Shown: one piece after another, positions 36,382-45,225 of the stretch
How positions within the stretch are numbered: position 1 is the stretch's first letter
Layout: every line of letters begins with the position of its first letter
Assembly: GCF_030161595.1 (NCBI RefSeq)
Contig: NZ_BSUM01000001.1
Coordinates: 2,666,001 to 2,730,000, forward strand
Source of the DNA: Litorihabitans aurantiacus
GTDB taxonomy: Bacteria > Actinomycetota > Actinomycetes > Actinomycetales > Beutenbergiaceae
Length of the DNA: 64,000 nucleotides
Direction: 5' to 3'
The notes under the pieces: generated by a model
Databases searched by the model: none
The model's input: only the letters and a program-made list of their open reading frames with translations
Told to the model about the DNA's origin: nothing
Program-made: the position numbers and the translations under genes

Positions 36382-36927
36382 ATGACGATCGACGCGCAGG
36401 GACGCCAGGACCCACCGCTGCAGGCCGGGGAGGTCGAGACGCTGCTCGGCTTCCTCGAGTTCCACCGCGCCACGCTCGCGTGGAAGACCGCCGACCTCGA
36501 CGCTGTGGGTCTCTCGGCCACCACCGCCGCGTCAGGCCTGACACTGGGAGGTCTGCTCAAGCACCTCGCCTGCGTGGAGGAGAACTGGTTCTCCTACCGC
36601 TTCGCCGGGCGCCCGCCCGCCGAGCCGTGGGCGTCGGCCGACTGGGAGGCCGACCCCGACTGGGAGCTGACGTCGGCGGCGTCGGACACCCCCGAGGAGT
36701 TGCGGGCGCTGTGGAGCGCGTCGATCGACGCCTCCCGCGCGATCGTCGCGGAGGCGCTCGCCGACGGCGGACCGCAGGCCCTCGACACGCTGGAGCGCCG
36801 GAAGTCCGCGGACGACGGCGCCGTCAACCTGCGCTGGATCCTCGTACACATGATCGAGGAGTACAGCCGGCACAACGGCCACGCCGACCTGCTGCGCGAG
36901 GCCGTGGACGGCCTCCGGGGCGAGTGA
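36382..36927 (+). CDS. DinB family protein (DUF664)
   Basis: 181-residue four-helix protein starting at ATG 36382. Features are LLGFLEFHRATLAWKTADLD, LGGLLKHLACVEENWFSYRF and the C-terminal LRWILVHMIEEYSRHNGHADLLRE. The spaced histidines (H in KHLACVE, H in VHMIEEY and H in RHNGHADL) form the metal site of the DinB/mycothiol-transferase superfamily. Members in actinobacteria include mycothiol- or bacillithiol-dependent transferases, so a thiol-transfer role is possible but unproven. Confidence 0.9.
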   Translation: MTIDAQGRQDPPLQAGEVETLLGFLEFHRATLAWKTADLDAVGLSATTAASGLTLGGLLKHLACVEENWFSYRFAGRPPAEPWASADWEADPDWELTSAASDTPEELRALWSASIDASRAIVAEALADGGPQALDTLERRKSADDGAVNLRWILVHMIEEYSRHNGHADLLREAVDGLRGE

Positions 36928-36930
36928 GGC

Positions 36931-37254
36931 TCAGGCGTTCGGCTGCTCCGCGACCTCGACGGCGATGCGGAAGTCGGTCCCGTCCACGTCGGAGATCGTG
37001 ACGGTGGTGTCGAACTCCGAGCCCGTGCTCGGGTCCGTCAGCAGGCAGTCGACGACCTCGCCGTCCACCAGGTCGACCTGGTCGTCACCGCAGCTGATCT
37101 CCGGACGCTGGCCGATCTGCTCCTCGAGCGCGTCCTCGGCCTCGGTCGCCACCTGGTCGGCAGAGACGGTCCGGTTGGCCGACGCCGAGAAGCTGCAGGC
37201 CCCGAGCACGAGGACGCCGAGGGCGGTGGTGACGGGGAGGGCGAGGCGCTTCAC
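36931..37254 (-). CDS. Lipoprotein with DUF4333 domain
   Basis: GTG 37254 with AAGGAG nine bases upstream gives 107 residues. A short signal peptide (KRLALPVTTALGVLVLGAC) ends in the lipobox LGAC, so the mature protein should be anchored to the outer face of the membrane. The mature part matches DUF4333: ADQVATEAEDALEEQIGQRP, ISCGDDQVDLVDGEVVDCLL with two cysteines likely in a disulfide, then strands ending at FRIAVEVAEQ. Function unknown. Confidence 0.88.
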   Translation of the reverse strand: MKRLALPVTTALGVLVLGACSFSASANRTVSADQVATEAEDALEEQIGQRPEISCGDDQVDLVDGEVVDCLLTDPSTGSEFDTTVTISDVDGTDFRIAVEVAEQPNA

Positions 37255-37351
37255 GGGATGATCTCCTTCTCGGGGGCGAGACTCCAACGTAGGCCCGGGC
37301 GCGGTCGCGCGGGGAGGTTGATCGCGGCGGCGGGCGCTCAGCGGCGGGCGC

Positions 37352-38074
37352 TCAGGCGACGACGACGTCGTCGCGCGCCACGTCCCGCCGGGTGAGGCCC
37401 GCGAGCAGGAGGCCGACGTTCTCCCCCTCGTGCGCCGTCTCGGTCCGGCGGCGGAACGCCTCGATCGCGGTGATCCGGGTGCGGGCGACGACGACGCCGT
37501 CGCGGTGGATCTCCGCGTCCCGACCGGCGGCGAACGTGCCGGAGGAGACCGTGCCGGTCACGACGAGCCCGCGCCCGGTGATCGTGAAGACGTCCTCGAC
37601 CTGGAGGCGCGCGGTGCCGATGATCTCGGCGGCGGGCTCGCCGACCGGTGCGTCCGTGACGTCCTCGACGGGCGCGTCCCTGACCGACGTGAACGCACTG
37701 CCGGGCGGGGGCGACGGCGGCGCGTCGCCCGTCCGCGACGCCGTGGACGGACGAGCCATCCGCATCACGACGACGGTCATGTGGATGCCCGTGACCAGCG
37801 CGGCCGCGACCACCACCCAGACCCCGGTCTCCGGCGTCGGCAGACCGAGCACGATGCCCACCACGACGGCGACGGCGATGACGGGCGCGTTGATGAGCGC
37901 GGTACGCACGAACACGCGGTTGCGGTCGTCCGCCCGCTGCTTCACGTCTGCGGGGTCCGAGGAGAACGCGGGTGACGTGCCCGCCACGGAATCAGCGCTC
38001 CCGTAGCCCCCAAGGATCGGGGGGATCGGCGTCTGGTTCGGGATGCGCGGGTCGCCGCCGGGCGTGAAGCTCAT
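37352..38074 (-). CDS. Membrane protein with an EF-Tu domain-2-like barrel
   Basis: ATG 38074, 240 residues. A Pro-rich N terminus leads to two membrane helices (about residues 60-80, VIAVAVVVGIVLGL, and 86-104, WVVVAAALVTGIHMTVVV). After a Pro/Asp linker the C-terminal 75 residues read like translation-factor domain 2: VEDVFTITGRGLVVTGTVSS, AEIHRDGVVVARTRITAIE and NVGLLLAGLTRRDV. There is no GTPase domain. Such a barrel tethered to the membrane could bind RNA, protein or a ligand; the role is unknown. Monocistronic, divergent from the HesB-like gene. Confidence 0.85.
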   Translation of the reverse strand: MSFTPGGDPRIPNQTPIPPILGGYGSADSVAGTSPAFSSDPADVKQRADDRNRVFVRTALINAPVIAVAVVVGIVLGLPTPETGVWVVVAAALVTGIHMTVVVMRMARPSTASRTGDAPPSPPPGSAFTSVRDAPVEDVTDAPVGEPAAEIIGTARLQVEDVFTITGRGLVVTGTVSSGTFAAGRDAEIHRDGVVVARTRITAIEAFRRRTETAHEGENVGLLLAGLTRRDVARDDVVVA

Positions 38075-38266
38075 GTCACGACCGTAGCCCGAGCGGAGTC
38101 CAGGCGCCGGACGGTACGAGGCGTCGGCGCCGAGCCCCAAGTCCGTATCGATGACCAAGATTCGAGTCTCGGTCTCCAAGACCGTACGGCGGCGGCCTTG
38201 CATCTGCCGCTCACCTCTGGTCGCGTGGACGTCAGGTGGAACGCCCACCCCCGAGAGGAGTCGCTC

Positions 38267-38566
38267 GTGCTGACCCTGACCGAGAACGCCCAGACCGCCG
38301 TCAACGAGATCGCCGCCAGCGCCGATCTCCCCCAGGGCGGCGGCCTCCGCATCGCCCCGTCCGCATCGCAGCCCGGTGGCCTCGACCTCGGGCTCGCGCC
38401 GGAGCCCGTCCCCGGCGACCAGGTCATCGAGACCGGCGCCGTGCCCGTCTTCGTCGAGCCGCAGGCGTCCGAGGCCCTCGACGCGCTCACGCTCGACACC
38501 GCTCCCGCGCAGCCGGGGCAGCCCGGCCCGGCGTTCCAGCTGACGCCGCAGGCCGCGACCGCCTGA
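38267..38566 (+). CDS. HesB-like (iron-sulfur biogenesis fold) protein lacking cysteines
   Basis: GTG 38267 with GAGAGGAG upstream gives 99 residues. The start LTLTENAQTAVNEIAASADLPQGGGLRIAP and the pair of strands before VFVEPQASEALDALTLD match the HesB/IscA A-type carrier fold. The three cysteines that bind Fe-S in IscA are all missing, as in a group of actinobacterial relatives. It therefore should not be read as a cluster carrier. C-terminal tail is Pro/Gln/Ala-rich. Followed by a strong hairpin. Confidence 0.82.
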   Translation: MLTLTENAQTAVNEIAASADLPQGGGLRIAPSASQPGGLDLGLAPEPVPGDQVIETGAVPVFVEPQASEALDALTLDTAPAQPGQPGPAFQLTPQAATA

Positions 38567-38584
38567 GTCGCGCCTCGCGCCATC

Positions 38585-38620
38585 GAACGGCGCCGCCCCT
38601 CGCGAGGGGCGGCGCCGTTC
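38585..38620 (+). terminator. Terminator hairpin after the HesB-like gene
   Basis: A perfect 36-base palindrome: 18-base arms beginning GAACGGCGCCGCCCCTCG, 18 bases past the stop. Strong stem, weak T tract (TTCGCACATT). Confidence 0.75.
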
Positions 38621-38695
38621 GCACATTCGGTGCCGCTCCGGCGCGTCCCGACCCGTGCCGGTGTCGCGTGCCCGACTCCGCCTAGGGTGAGGCGC

Positions 38696-39292
38696 GTGAC
38701 CTCCCGTCTGCGCCGCGCCGTCGCCCGCCTCTTCTGGCGCCTGAGCCGCTGGGAGCTGCGCTCGCAGCCGCAGCCCGACGTCCCCCGGGTGCTGATCGGC
38801 GCCCCGCACACGTCTAACTGGGACTTCGTGCTGATGCTCGCGATCGCGTGGGAGGCGGGGATCCCGCTGCGCTGGCTGGGCAAGACCTCGCTGTTCCGTG
38901 GCCCGGCGGGCCCGGTGATGCGCGCACTCGGGGGCATCGCCGTCGACCGCAGCGACCCCTCGCGCGTGGTGGAGGAGGTCCTCGCGGAGCAGCGCACCAC
39001 CGGGGCGTTCTCGCTCGTGGTCACGCCCGAAGGGACGCGCGGCGGCGCGACGCACTGGAAGTCGGGCTTCTACCGGATCGCGCGGTCGGCGGACCTACCG
39101 GTGACGCTGGGGTACGTGGATCGCACCACGATGACCACGGGGCTGGGCCCGACGCTCACGATGACCGGCGACGTGCGCGCAGACATGGACCGGATCCGGG
39201 CGTTCTACGCCGACAAGGCGGGGTTCGCGCCGGGGCGGCGGATCGAGCCGCGGCTGCGGTCGGAGGATGCGGCCGGCGACGGCGGGGCCTGA
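38696..39292 (+). CDS. 1-acyl-glycerol-phosphate acyltransferase-like protein (PlsC family)
   Basis: GTG 38696, 198 residues. The acyltransferase catalytic motif H-x4-D is present as HTSNWDF at about residue 38. The second conserved block is FRGPAGPVMRALGGIAVDRS and the third is VTPEGTRGGATHWKSGFYRIA. These short PlsC-like enzymes acylate lysophosphatidate or related lipids at the membrane; the exact acceptor is not known. The N terminus is basic and hydrophobic (RRAVARLFWRLSRWEL), suited to peripheral membrane binding. Confidence 0.9.
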   Translation: MTSRLRRAVARLFWRLSRWELRSQPQPDVPRVLIGAPHTSNWDFVLMLAIAWEAGIPLRWLGKTSLFRGPAGPVMRALGGIAVDRSDPSRVVEEVLAEQRTTGAFSLVVTPEGTRGGATHWKSGFYRIARSADLPVTLGYVDRTTMTTGLGPTLTMTGDVRADMDRIRAFYADKAGFAPGRRIEPRLRSEDAAGDGGA

Positions 39293-39328
39293 GCCGGTCG
39301 TCGTCCGGCCCGTTCGCGGTCCGGGGAG

Positions 39329-39835
39329 TCAGTCCTCGAGCGAGATCTGCAGGAGGTGGGTGCCCAGGCGCTGGCCGAGCTTCTCGCCGATGGCGCGCAG
39401 GTGGCCCACCTCCTGGAACCCCACCTTGCGGTGCAGCGCCAGCGAGCCCTCGGCACCGTGGTCGCTCACGACGGCGATCGCCTGGCGCGCGCCGCGGCGG
39501 CGGGCCTCGTCGAGCACCTGCGTCATCAGGGCGGTGCCGACGCCACGCCCGGTGGCTGCGGCGTCGAGGTAGATGGTCTCCTCGACCGTGAGGTCGTAGG
39601 CGGGGCGCGCGCGCCAGAACGTGACGTAGGCGAAGCCGATGACGGTGCCGTCCTCGTCCTGCGCGACCAGGAAGGGCCAGCCGCGGCGGTCGATGTCGGC
39701 CGCCTTGAGCGCCCAGTCCTCCTCCGTCATCGGGACGGTCTCGAACGTCGCCGTCGAGTCGGTGACGTAGTGCGCGTAGATCCGCGCCACGTCCGCCAGG
39801 TCGGCGGCGACGAGGGGTCGGACGAGCACGGTCAC
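39329..39835 (-). CDS. GNAT N-acetyltransferase (phosphinothricin acetyltransferase-like)
   Basis: GTG 39835 gives 168 residues: RPLVAADLADVARIYAHYV at the start, TFETVPMTEEDW, FAYVTFWRARPAYDLTVEETIYL, and the acetyl-CoA loop ATGRGVGTALMTQVLDEAR. The arrangement matches the pat/bar and YwnH branch, which acetylates amino groups of phosphinothricin or methionine sulfoximine-like substrates; the true substrate is unknown. Encoded opposite to the acyltransferase, and divergent from def. Confidence 0.9.
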   Translation of the reverse strand: MTVLVRPLVAADLADVARIYAHYVTDSTATFETVPMTEEDWALKAADIDRRGWPFLVAQDEDGTVIGFAYVTFWRARPAYDLTVEETIYLDAAATGRGVGTALMTQVLDEARRRGARQAIAVVSDHGAEGSLALHRKVGFQEVGHLRAIGEKLGQRLGTHLLQISLED

Positions 39836-39904
39836 GGCGTCCAGGGTACGCGGGCGTGGCCAGGGCGTCCGTGGGGCGCGACGCCGTCGAACTAGGCTGG
39901 TGCG

Positions 39905-40474
39905 GTGGCCATCCTCCCCATCGTCATCTCCGGCGACCCCGTCCTGCACCGCCCCGCCGCCCCCGTCACGGAGGTGACGGACGAGATCCGGCGCCTGGTC
40001 GCGGACATGTACGTGACCATGGACGAGGCGCCCGGCGTCGGGCTCGCGGCGCCCCAGGTCGGCGTCGGGCTGCGGATCTTCGTCTACTCCTACGAGGACG
40101 ACCACGGTGCACCGTGGCGCGGTGTGGTCGTCAACCCCGAGCTGTGGATGACACCGACCGTTCCCGGCGACCCGGACGAGGACGAGGAGGTCGAGGGCTG
40201 CCTCTCCTTCCCGGGCGAGCGGTTCGCGCTGCGCCGCTCGGAGCGCACGGTCGTCGTCGGGACCGACCTCGAGGGAGCGCCGGTGCGCCTGGAGGTCGAC
40301 GGCTGGCGCGCCCGGATCCTGCAGCACGAGTTCGACCACCTGAACGGCGTGCTCTACGTCGACCGCCTCACCGACCCCGACGACCGCGACGAGGTCGTCG
40401 ACATCATCCGTGAGCAGGGGTGGGGTGAGCCCGGCCTGTCCTGGCTGCCGGGGCGCGACGACCTCGAGGGCTGA
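39905..40474 (+). CDS. def: Peptide deformylase
   Basis: Removes the formyl group from nascent N-terminal methionine. 189 residues from GTG 39905. The three family motifs are GVGLAAPQVG (residues 44-53), EGCLSFPGE with metal-binding C99, and QHEFDHLNG with H141, E142 and H145. A ten-residue acidic insertion (DPDEDEEVEG) precedes motif 2. Possibly leaderless or with a very short leader, since no clear ribosome-binding site is seen. Confidence 0.97.
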   Translation: MAILPIVISGDPVLHRPAAPVTEVTDEIRRLVADMYVTMDEAPGVGLAAPQVGVGLRIFVYSYEDDHGAPWRGVVVNPELWMTPTVPGDPDEDEEVEGCLSFPGERFALRRSERTVVVGTDLEGAPVRLEVDGWRARILQHEFDHLNGVLYVDRLTDPDDRDEVVDIIREQGWGEPGLSWLPGRDDLEG

Positions 40475-40483
40475 GCCGCGCCG

Positions 40484-41550
40484 TCAGTCGCGCAGCAGCG
40501 GACCGCTGGTGGCGCGGCGGCGCTCGACGACGAGCGCGGCCGACACCGCGACGGCGAGGGTCGCGAGGATCGCCGTCACGCGCAGGCCGCCCGCCGAGAA
40601 CAGATCGAGCAGCAGCGCGGTCAGCATCTGACCGGAGATGACGGTGAGCGTGAGGACGAACGTGCCGAGGCGGCGCACCGCCCATGCGGCGGCGATCGTG
40701 ATGACGGCGCCGAGCGGACCCCCGAGGTAGAGCCACCACTGCGGCGGGAAGGTCACGCCGTCGAGCCCGCCCGCGAGACCGGCGACGGCGAGGACGAGGG
40801 TGATGCCGACGGTGCCGCCGGCGGACGAGGTCAGGCCGGCGAGCACGGGGTCGCCCGTCGCGGCGACGACGCGGCCGTTCCCGGCCTGCTGCACGCAGAG
40901 GATCGCGCCCGCGAGGAAGAGCGCGATCCCGACGGCGACGCCGACCGCCGCGGTGAGCTCGCCGCCCCCGGAGGGCCCGAGGACGGCGACGCCGAGCCCG
41001 ACGAGCGCGACCGCGCCCGCCAGAACCCGACGTCGGGAGAGCCGGATGGCGGCCGGGAGCCCGACGCCGCGCGCATCCAGGGTGAGCCCCGCGACGGTCT
41101 GACCGGCGACGGCGCACACCGAGGCGACGGCGACGCCCACCAGCGGGATCCCCGACGCCATCGCGAGCACGATCGGGATGCCGCAGAGCCCGACGGCGAA
41201 CCACCACCACTGCGCCCGCTGCCGGATCAGCCGCGTCACGGTGCGGGCGCGGCCTCGGAGCACGATCACCAGGGCGGACGCCGCGAGGGTGCCGACGTAG
41301 GAGAGCCACCCCGAGACGACGACGCCCGTGCCGGCGACGGCGAGGTCACCGTTGACCCGACCCTGGAAGGCGATGACGGCGCCGCTCCCGGCCGCCACGA
41401 GCGCCGCGAGCAGGACGAGGCGTGGGGCGGGCCCCGGCGCGGGGGCGGGCAGTCCGGGCGGTTCGACGGGTCGGGGCGGTCGACGCGCTCGGCAGAGGGA
41501 GCGGCGGCGCCCGACCCGGGGACGTGGGGCTCGGCGGGGCGTGGCGTCAC
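40484..41550 (-). pseudogene. DMT-family permease (YdcZ/DUF606 type), one frameshift
   Basis: Ten hydrophobic segments arranged as two five-helix halves, e.g. VLLAALVAAGSGAVIAFQGR and TSSAGGTVGITLVLAVAGLAGG, with the conserved QWWLYLGGPLGAVITIAAAW typical of DUF606 drug/metabolite transporters. The N-terminal frame (GTG 41550, MTPRPAEPHVPGSG) shifts by one base near 41450, in a short C run; one added C reads NRPGLPAPAPGPAPRLVLL. The repaired length is 355 residues. In the uncorrected frame the protein would lack a plausible start. Substrate unknown. Confidence 0.8.
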
Positions 41551-41800
41551 CCGTCAAGTATGGGAGGGATCCGTGACTCCCTCCCGCCGGCTGAGTTCGT
41601 CGTTCGAGGGCGGGGCCGCTCAGGCGCTTCCCAGGACCGACCGCTCCTCGCGTCCCCCGAGGGTGCCGCACCCGCCGGTGCCCCCGCGGACCGTCCACAG
41701 GCTCGACACGCCGACGCCGTCGCGCCCTCGTAACCGCAGGTCACGATTTGATAACGTCTCCCCACGTCGACATCGCGGTGACGGACGAGAGGAGGCCGCC

Positions 41801-42145
41801 GTGGCGATCATCCCGAATGCGTCGCACGCACCCGGCCGCCCGGTCCGGATGACTGCGCCGATCCGCACCACCGCCCCACCGCTGTCCTCCCCGCCGGTCC
41901 CCCGCCACGCGCGCCGACCGCACGCCGCCTGGACGTGGCTGGTGGTGGCGGTCTCGCTCGCCGTCGGCGTCTTCATCGCCGGCGCCGGGCCCGCAGCGTG
42001 GGCCGCGGGCCCCGCCCTCGTGCTCGTCGGCCTCGGCGGGCTAGTCCTGCGCCGCCGCCGGTCGCTCCCCGCCCTGTGGGTGGGGCTCGGGCTGACCCTC
42101 GGCATCGGGCTGCACCTCCTCCTCGAGCTGCTCCGCACCTCCTGA
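41801..42145 (+). CDS. Small membrane protein of unknown function
   Basis: GTG 41801 with GAGAGGAGG upstream gives 114 residues. The first 45 are polar and Pro/Thr-rich; then three hydrophobic stretches (WTWLVVAVSLAVGVFIAGAGPAAW, ALVLVGLGGLVL, and LWVGLGLTLGIGLHLLLELL), with an RRRR turn between them. No family is recognised. It lies alone, converging on the response regulator gene. Confidence 0.75.
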   Translation: MAIIPNASHAPGRPVRMTAPIRTTAPPLSSPPVPRHARRPHAAWTWLVVAVSLAVGVFIAGAGPAAWAAGPALVLVGLGGLVLRRRRSLPALWVGLGLTLGIGLHLLLELLRTS

Positions 42146-42179
42146 CCCGCGGCGGACACCCACCGTCGGCCGGCCGTCG

Positions 42180-42917
42180 TCAGCCCGGGCCGCGCGCCTC
42201 GTGCGCCAGGATCGCCAGCTGCACCCGGTTGACCATGCCGAGCTTCGCCAGCGCCGACGACAGGTGCACCTTCACGCTCGAGGTCGACAGGTACAGGGAC
42301 GCCGCGATCTCGGCGTTGGAGAGTCCCTGCGCGACGGCGTCCGCCACCTCGTGCTCCCGCGGTGTCAGCGCGGCGATCCGCACGCGAGCGGCCTCCCGCG
42401 CGACCCCGCGAGGGTCGCGTCCCGCGACGGCTTCGGAGGCCGTGGGAGACGGCGTCTCCGCGATGCCCGCGCCCGCTCCCCCACCACCCGCGGTCGCGAG
42501 CGCCACGAGGGCCCGCGTGACGTCGGGCGAGAACGCGGGCTCGCCGTCGGCTACGCGGCGCACCGCCTCGACGATCTGGGCCGGCGGCGTGTCCTTCAGG
42601 AGGTACCCGGCCGCGCCGGCGCGCAACGCCGCGACCACGGTCGCGTCGGCACCGAACGTCGTCAGCACGAGCACCCCGGGTGCGCGCGGGCCGAGCCGGG
42701 CGAGCTCCGCGGTGGCGGCGACGCCGTCGACCCGCGGCATCCGGATGTCCATGAGCACGACGTCGGGCGCGAGCGCACCGACGAGGTCGACCACCTCGGC
42801 GCCGTCGCTCGCCTCACCGACGATCGCGACGTCGGGCGCCACCTCGAGCATGAGCCGCAGCCCGGCGCGCACCAGCGGGTCGTCGTCGACGAGCAGGACC
42901 CGGATCGGCGCGCTCAC
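42180..42917 (-). CDS. Response regulator, NarL/LuxR family
   Basis: GTG 42917 overlaps the histidine kinase stop. The receiver domain starts PIRVLLVDDDPLVRAG, with phospho-acceptor Asp in VVLMDIRMPRVDGV and the conserved Lys in YLLKDTPP. An unusually long Gly/Ala-rich linker (AGGGGAGAGIAETPSPTASEA) separates it from the LuxR helix-turn-helix (LTPREHEVADAVAQGLSNAEIAASLYL). 245 residues. The neighbouring divergent ABC exporter is a plausible target. Confidence 0.93.
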   Translation of the reverse strand: MSAPIRVLLVDDDPLVRAGLRLMLEVAPDVAIVGEASDGAEVVDLVGALAPDVVLMDIRMPRVDGVAATAELARLGPRAPGVLVLTTFGADATVVAALRAGAAGYLLKDTPPAQIVEAVRRVADGEPAFSPDVTRALVALATAGGGGAGAGIAETPSPTASEAVAGRDPRGVAREAARVRIAALTPREHEVADAVAQGLSNAEIAASLYLSTSSVKVHLSSALAKLGMVNRVQLAILAHEARGPG

Positions 42918-44298
42918 GTGGTCTCCCGCGCCGTCGCCGACCCGACCCGGCCGAGCGGGACCGTGGCCCGCAGCACGAACCGGCCGTCCTCCACGGTGCT
43001 CTCGAGGCTCCCGCCGTGGTGCGCCGTCCGCTCGGCGAGACCCAGCTGACCCGTGCCTGCACCGGGCAGCTCCGCCCGGGTGAGGCCCGGGACGACGGCG
43101 TTGCTCACCACGACCTGGATCGTGCCGCCCGGAACGCCACCCGTGCACTGCACCAGCACCTCCACGGCCGCGCCGGGCGCGTGCTTGCGCGCGTTCGTCA
43201 GCCCCTCCTGCACCACCCGGTAGGCGGTCCGCTGCGCCGCGAGCGGCACCGGCACGAGCTCCGTCCCCGCGACGTCGAGCCGGACGACCTGCCCGGCCGC
43301 GCGCGCCTCACCGACGAGCGCCGGCAGCGCGGCGAGGGTCGGGGCGGGAGCGGCGCGGCCGTCGTCGGGCACCGGGGCCGGCTCGAGCGCACCCCCTCAC
43401 CGGTGACGGCGCTGGCCCGCAGCACGTGCAGCACGTCGCGCAGCTCCTCGAGCGACAGGTGCGCGTTCTCCCGCACGACCGAGACCGAGGCGGCGACCTC
43501 CGGCGGGACGCTCCCCGCGGGGGCCTGCTGCAACCGGTACTCGAGCGCACCCGCATGCACGCTGAGCAGCGAGAGCCGGTGCGCGAGCACGTCGTGCATC
43601 TCCCGCGCGATCCGTGCGCGCTCCGCCTCCTGCGCGTCCGCGACCCGCCGGTGCTGCTCGCGCTGCGCGTCCCGCGCGCGCTGCTCCAGGACGCGCACGA
43701 GCTGGCGCCGCGCGCGGACCATCAGCCCCGCCGTCGTGGCCAGGCCCACCACGAGCGTCACGATGACGATCCACTCGCCGCTGCCGCCCACCTCCCCGGG
43801 GCGATACGTCAGCAGGTGGGGCAGGGCGAGGACCTGGGCGACGACGGCGACGCCGTAGCCCCAGCGCCAGCCCCGGTGCAGCGCGAGGGAGAAGAACCCC
43901 ACCAGGAGCGCGATCGAGGCGCTCGTGGAGATGGCACCGACGACCGCGGCGGCGATCCCGACGGCGACCGGGTGCTCCCGGCGCCACCAGGTCGCCAGCA
44001 CCATGCCGGCCCCGGTCACGAGGTCGATCGGGCGCAACCACTCCGGGATCCCGACGGGGTCGGACCAGCCCAGGGCCTCGGCCAGCCACACGGCGGCGCA
44101 CACCACGAAGACGATCGAGTCGACCACCCAGTCGCGCACGGTGCGGGGCGAGCCGCGCCGTCGGCCCCCACCGCCGTCCGCGCGAGCCGGGCGCGAGCGC
44201 GGGGAGCGCGAGGACAGGAGACCGGCCTCGCCGGGGCCGAGCGCCCGGGCGAGGTCGCCGGGCAGGATCCACCTGTCGACGTCGCCGGACCCGGTCAT
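42914..44298 (-). pseudogene. Sensor histidine kinase, NarL-type, one frameshift
   Basis: ATG 44298. About five membrane segments (e.g. DWVVDSIVFVVCAAVWLAEAL and SIALLVGFFSLALHRGW) precede the dimerisation domain with phospho-His in REMHDVLAHRLSLLSVHAG. Near 43390 the frame changes in a GGGGG run (coding strand); one added G reads TGEGGALEPAPVPDDGRAAP and joins the ATPase domain (VQEGLTNARKHAPG, GQLGLAERTAHHGG). The repaired protein has 461 residues. Both catalytic halves are conserved, so it is probably functional in the cell. Coupled to its response regulator. Confidence 0.85.
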
Positions 44299-44460
44299 GC
44301 GGCCAGCCTACGGAGAGCCGCCGTCGAGGGGACCTGGCCGTTCGGCCACCCGCCGTCCGCAGGACTGGCCGATCGGCCGATACCGCGGGCGGCGGCCGCA
44401 CCCCAGGCTGGTCGCGGACCGCAGGACGACCGCCACCCCACTGCACGAGGAGGAGCACCG

Positions 44461-45225
44461 ATGACCGCACCCGCCCTCGAGCTCGACCAGCTCACCAAGG
44501 TCTTCTCGGGCAACCGCGCCGCCGACGGCGTCAGCCTCGAGGTACCGCCCGGCTCGCTGACCGGTCTCGTCGGTCCCAACGGGGCCGGCAAGACCACGTC
44601 GCTGTCGATGGCGGTCGGTCTGCTCCGGCCCGACTCCGGCACGGCGCGCGTCGACGGCGTCGACGTCTGGCGCGACCCCACCCGCGCCAAGGCGCTGCTG
44701 GGGGTGCTGCCCGACGGGCTGGCGCTGCCCGAGCGACTGACGGGGAGCGAGCTGCTGCGCTACTGGGGCCTCCTGCGCGGGATGGACCCCGCCGTCGTCG
44801 CCTCGCGGACGTCCGAGCTGCTGCGGATCCTGGAGCTCGACGAGGCGGACGAGCGCGGCGTCCTCGTGCTCGAGTACTCGACCGGGATGCGCAAGAAGAT
44901 CGGGCTCGCCACCGCGCTGCTGCACTCCCCGCGGGTGCTCGTGCTCGACGAGCCGTTCGAGGCCGTCGACCCCGTCAGCGCCCGGGTGCTGCGCGCCATC
45001 CTGCGCCGCTTCGTGGCCGCCGGCGGGTCGATCGTGATCTCGAGCCACGTGATGTCCCTGGTCGAGGAGATGTGCGACCGCGTCGCGATCATCGCGCGCG
45101 GTCAGGTCCTCAGCCACGGCACGCTCGCGCAGGTCCGCGGCAGCGGCAGCCTCGAGGACCGCTTCGTCGAGCTCGTGGGTGAGCGGACGATCGCGCAGGA
45201 GGAGCTGACGTGGCTGGGCTCGTGA
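44461..45225 (+). CDS. ABC transporter ATP-binding protein
   Basis: 254 residues from ATG 44461, with GAGGAGCACCG upstream. Walker A is GPNGAGKTT, the signature is the variant EYSTGMRKKIG, Walker B is VLVLDEPFEAVD, and the His switch is SSHVMSLVEE. The DEPFEAVDP form is typical of lantibiotic-type and multidrug ABC-2 ATPases. It is followed by its permease with a GTGA overlap and lies divergent from a two-component system across 162 bases. Confidence 0.93.
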   Translation: MTAPALELDQLTKVFSGNRAADGVSLEVPPGSLTGLVGPNGAGKTTSLSMAVGLLRPDSGTARVDGVDVWRDPTRAKALLGVLPDGLALPERLTGSELLRYWGLLRGMDPAVVASRTSELLRILELDEADERGVLVLEYSTGMRKKIGLATALLHSPRVLVLDEPFEAVDPVSARVLRAILRRFVAAGGSIVISSHVMSLVEEMCDRVAIIARGQVLSHGTLAQVRGSGSLEDRFVELVGERTIAQEELTWLGS

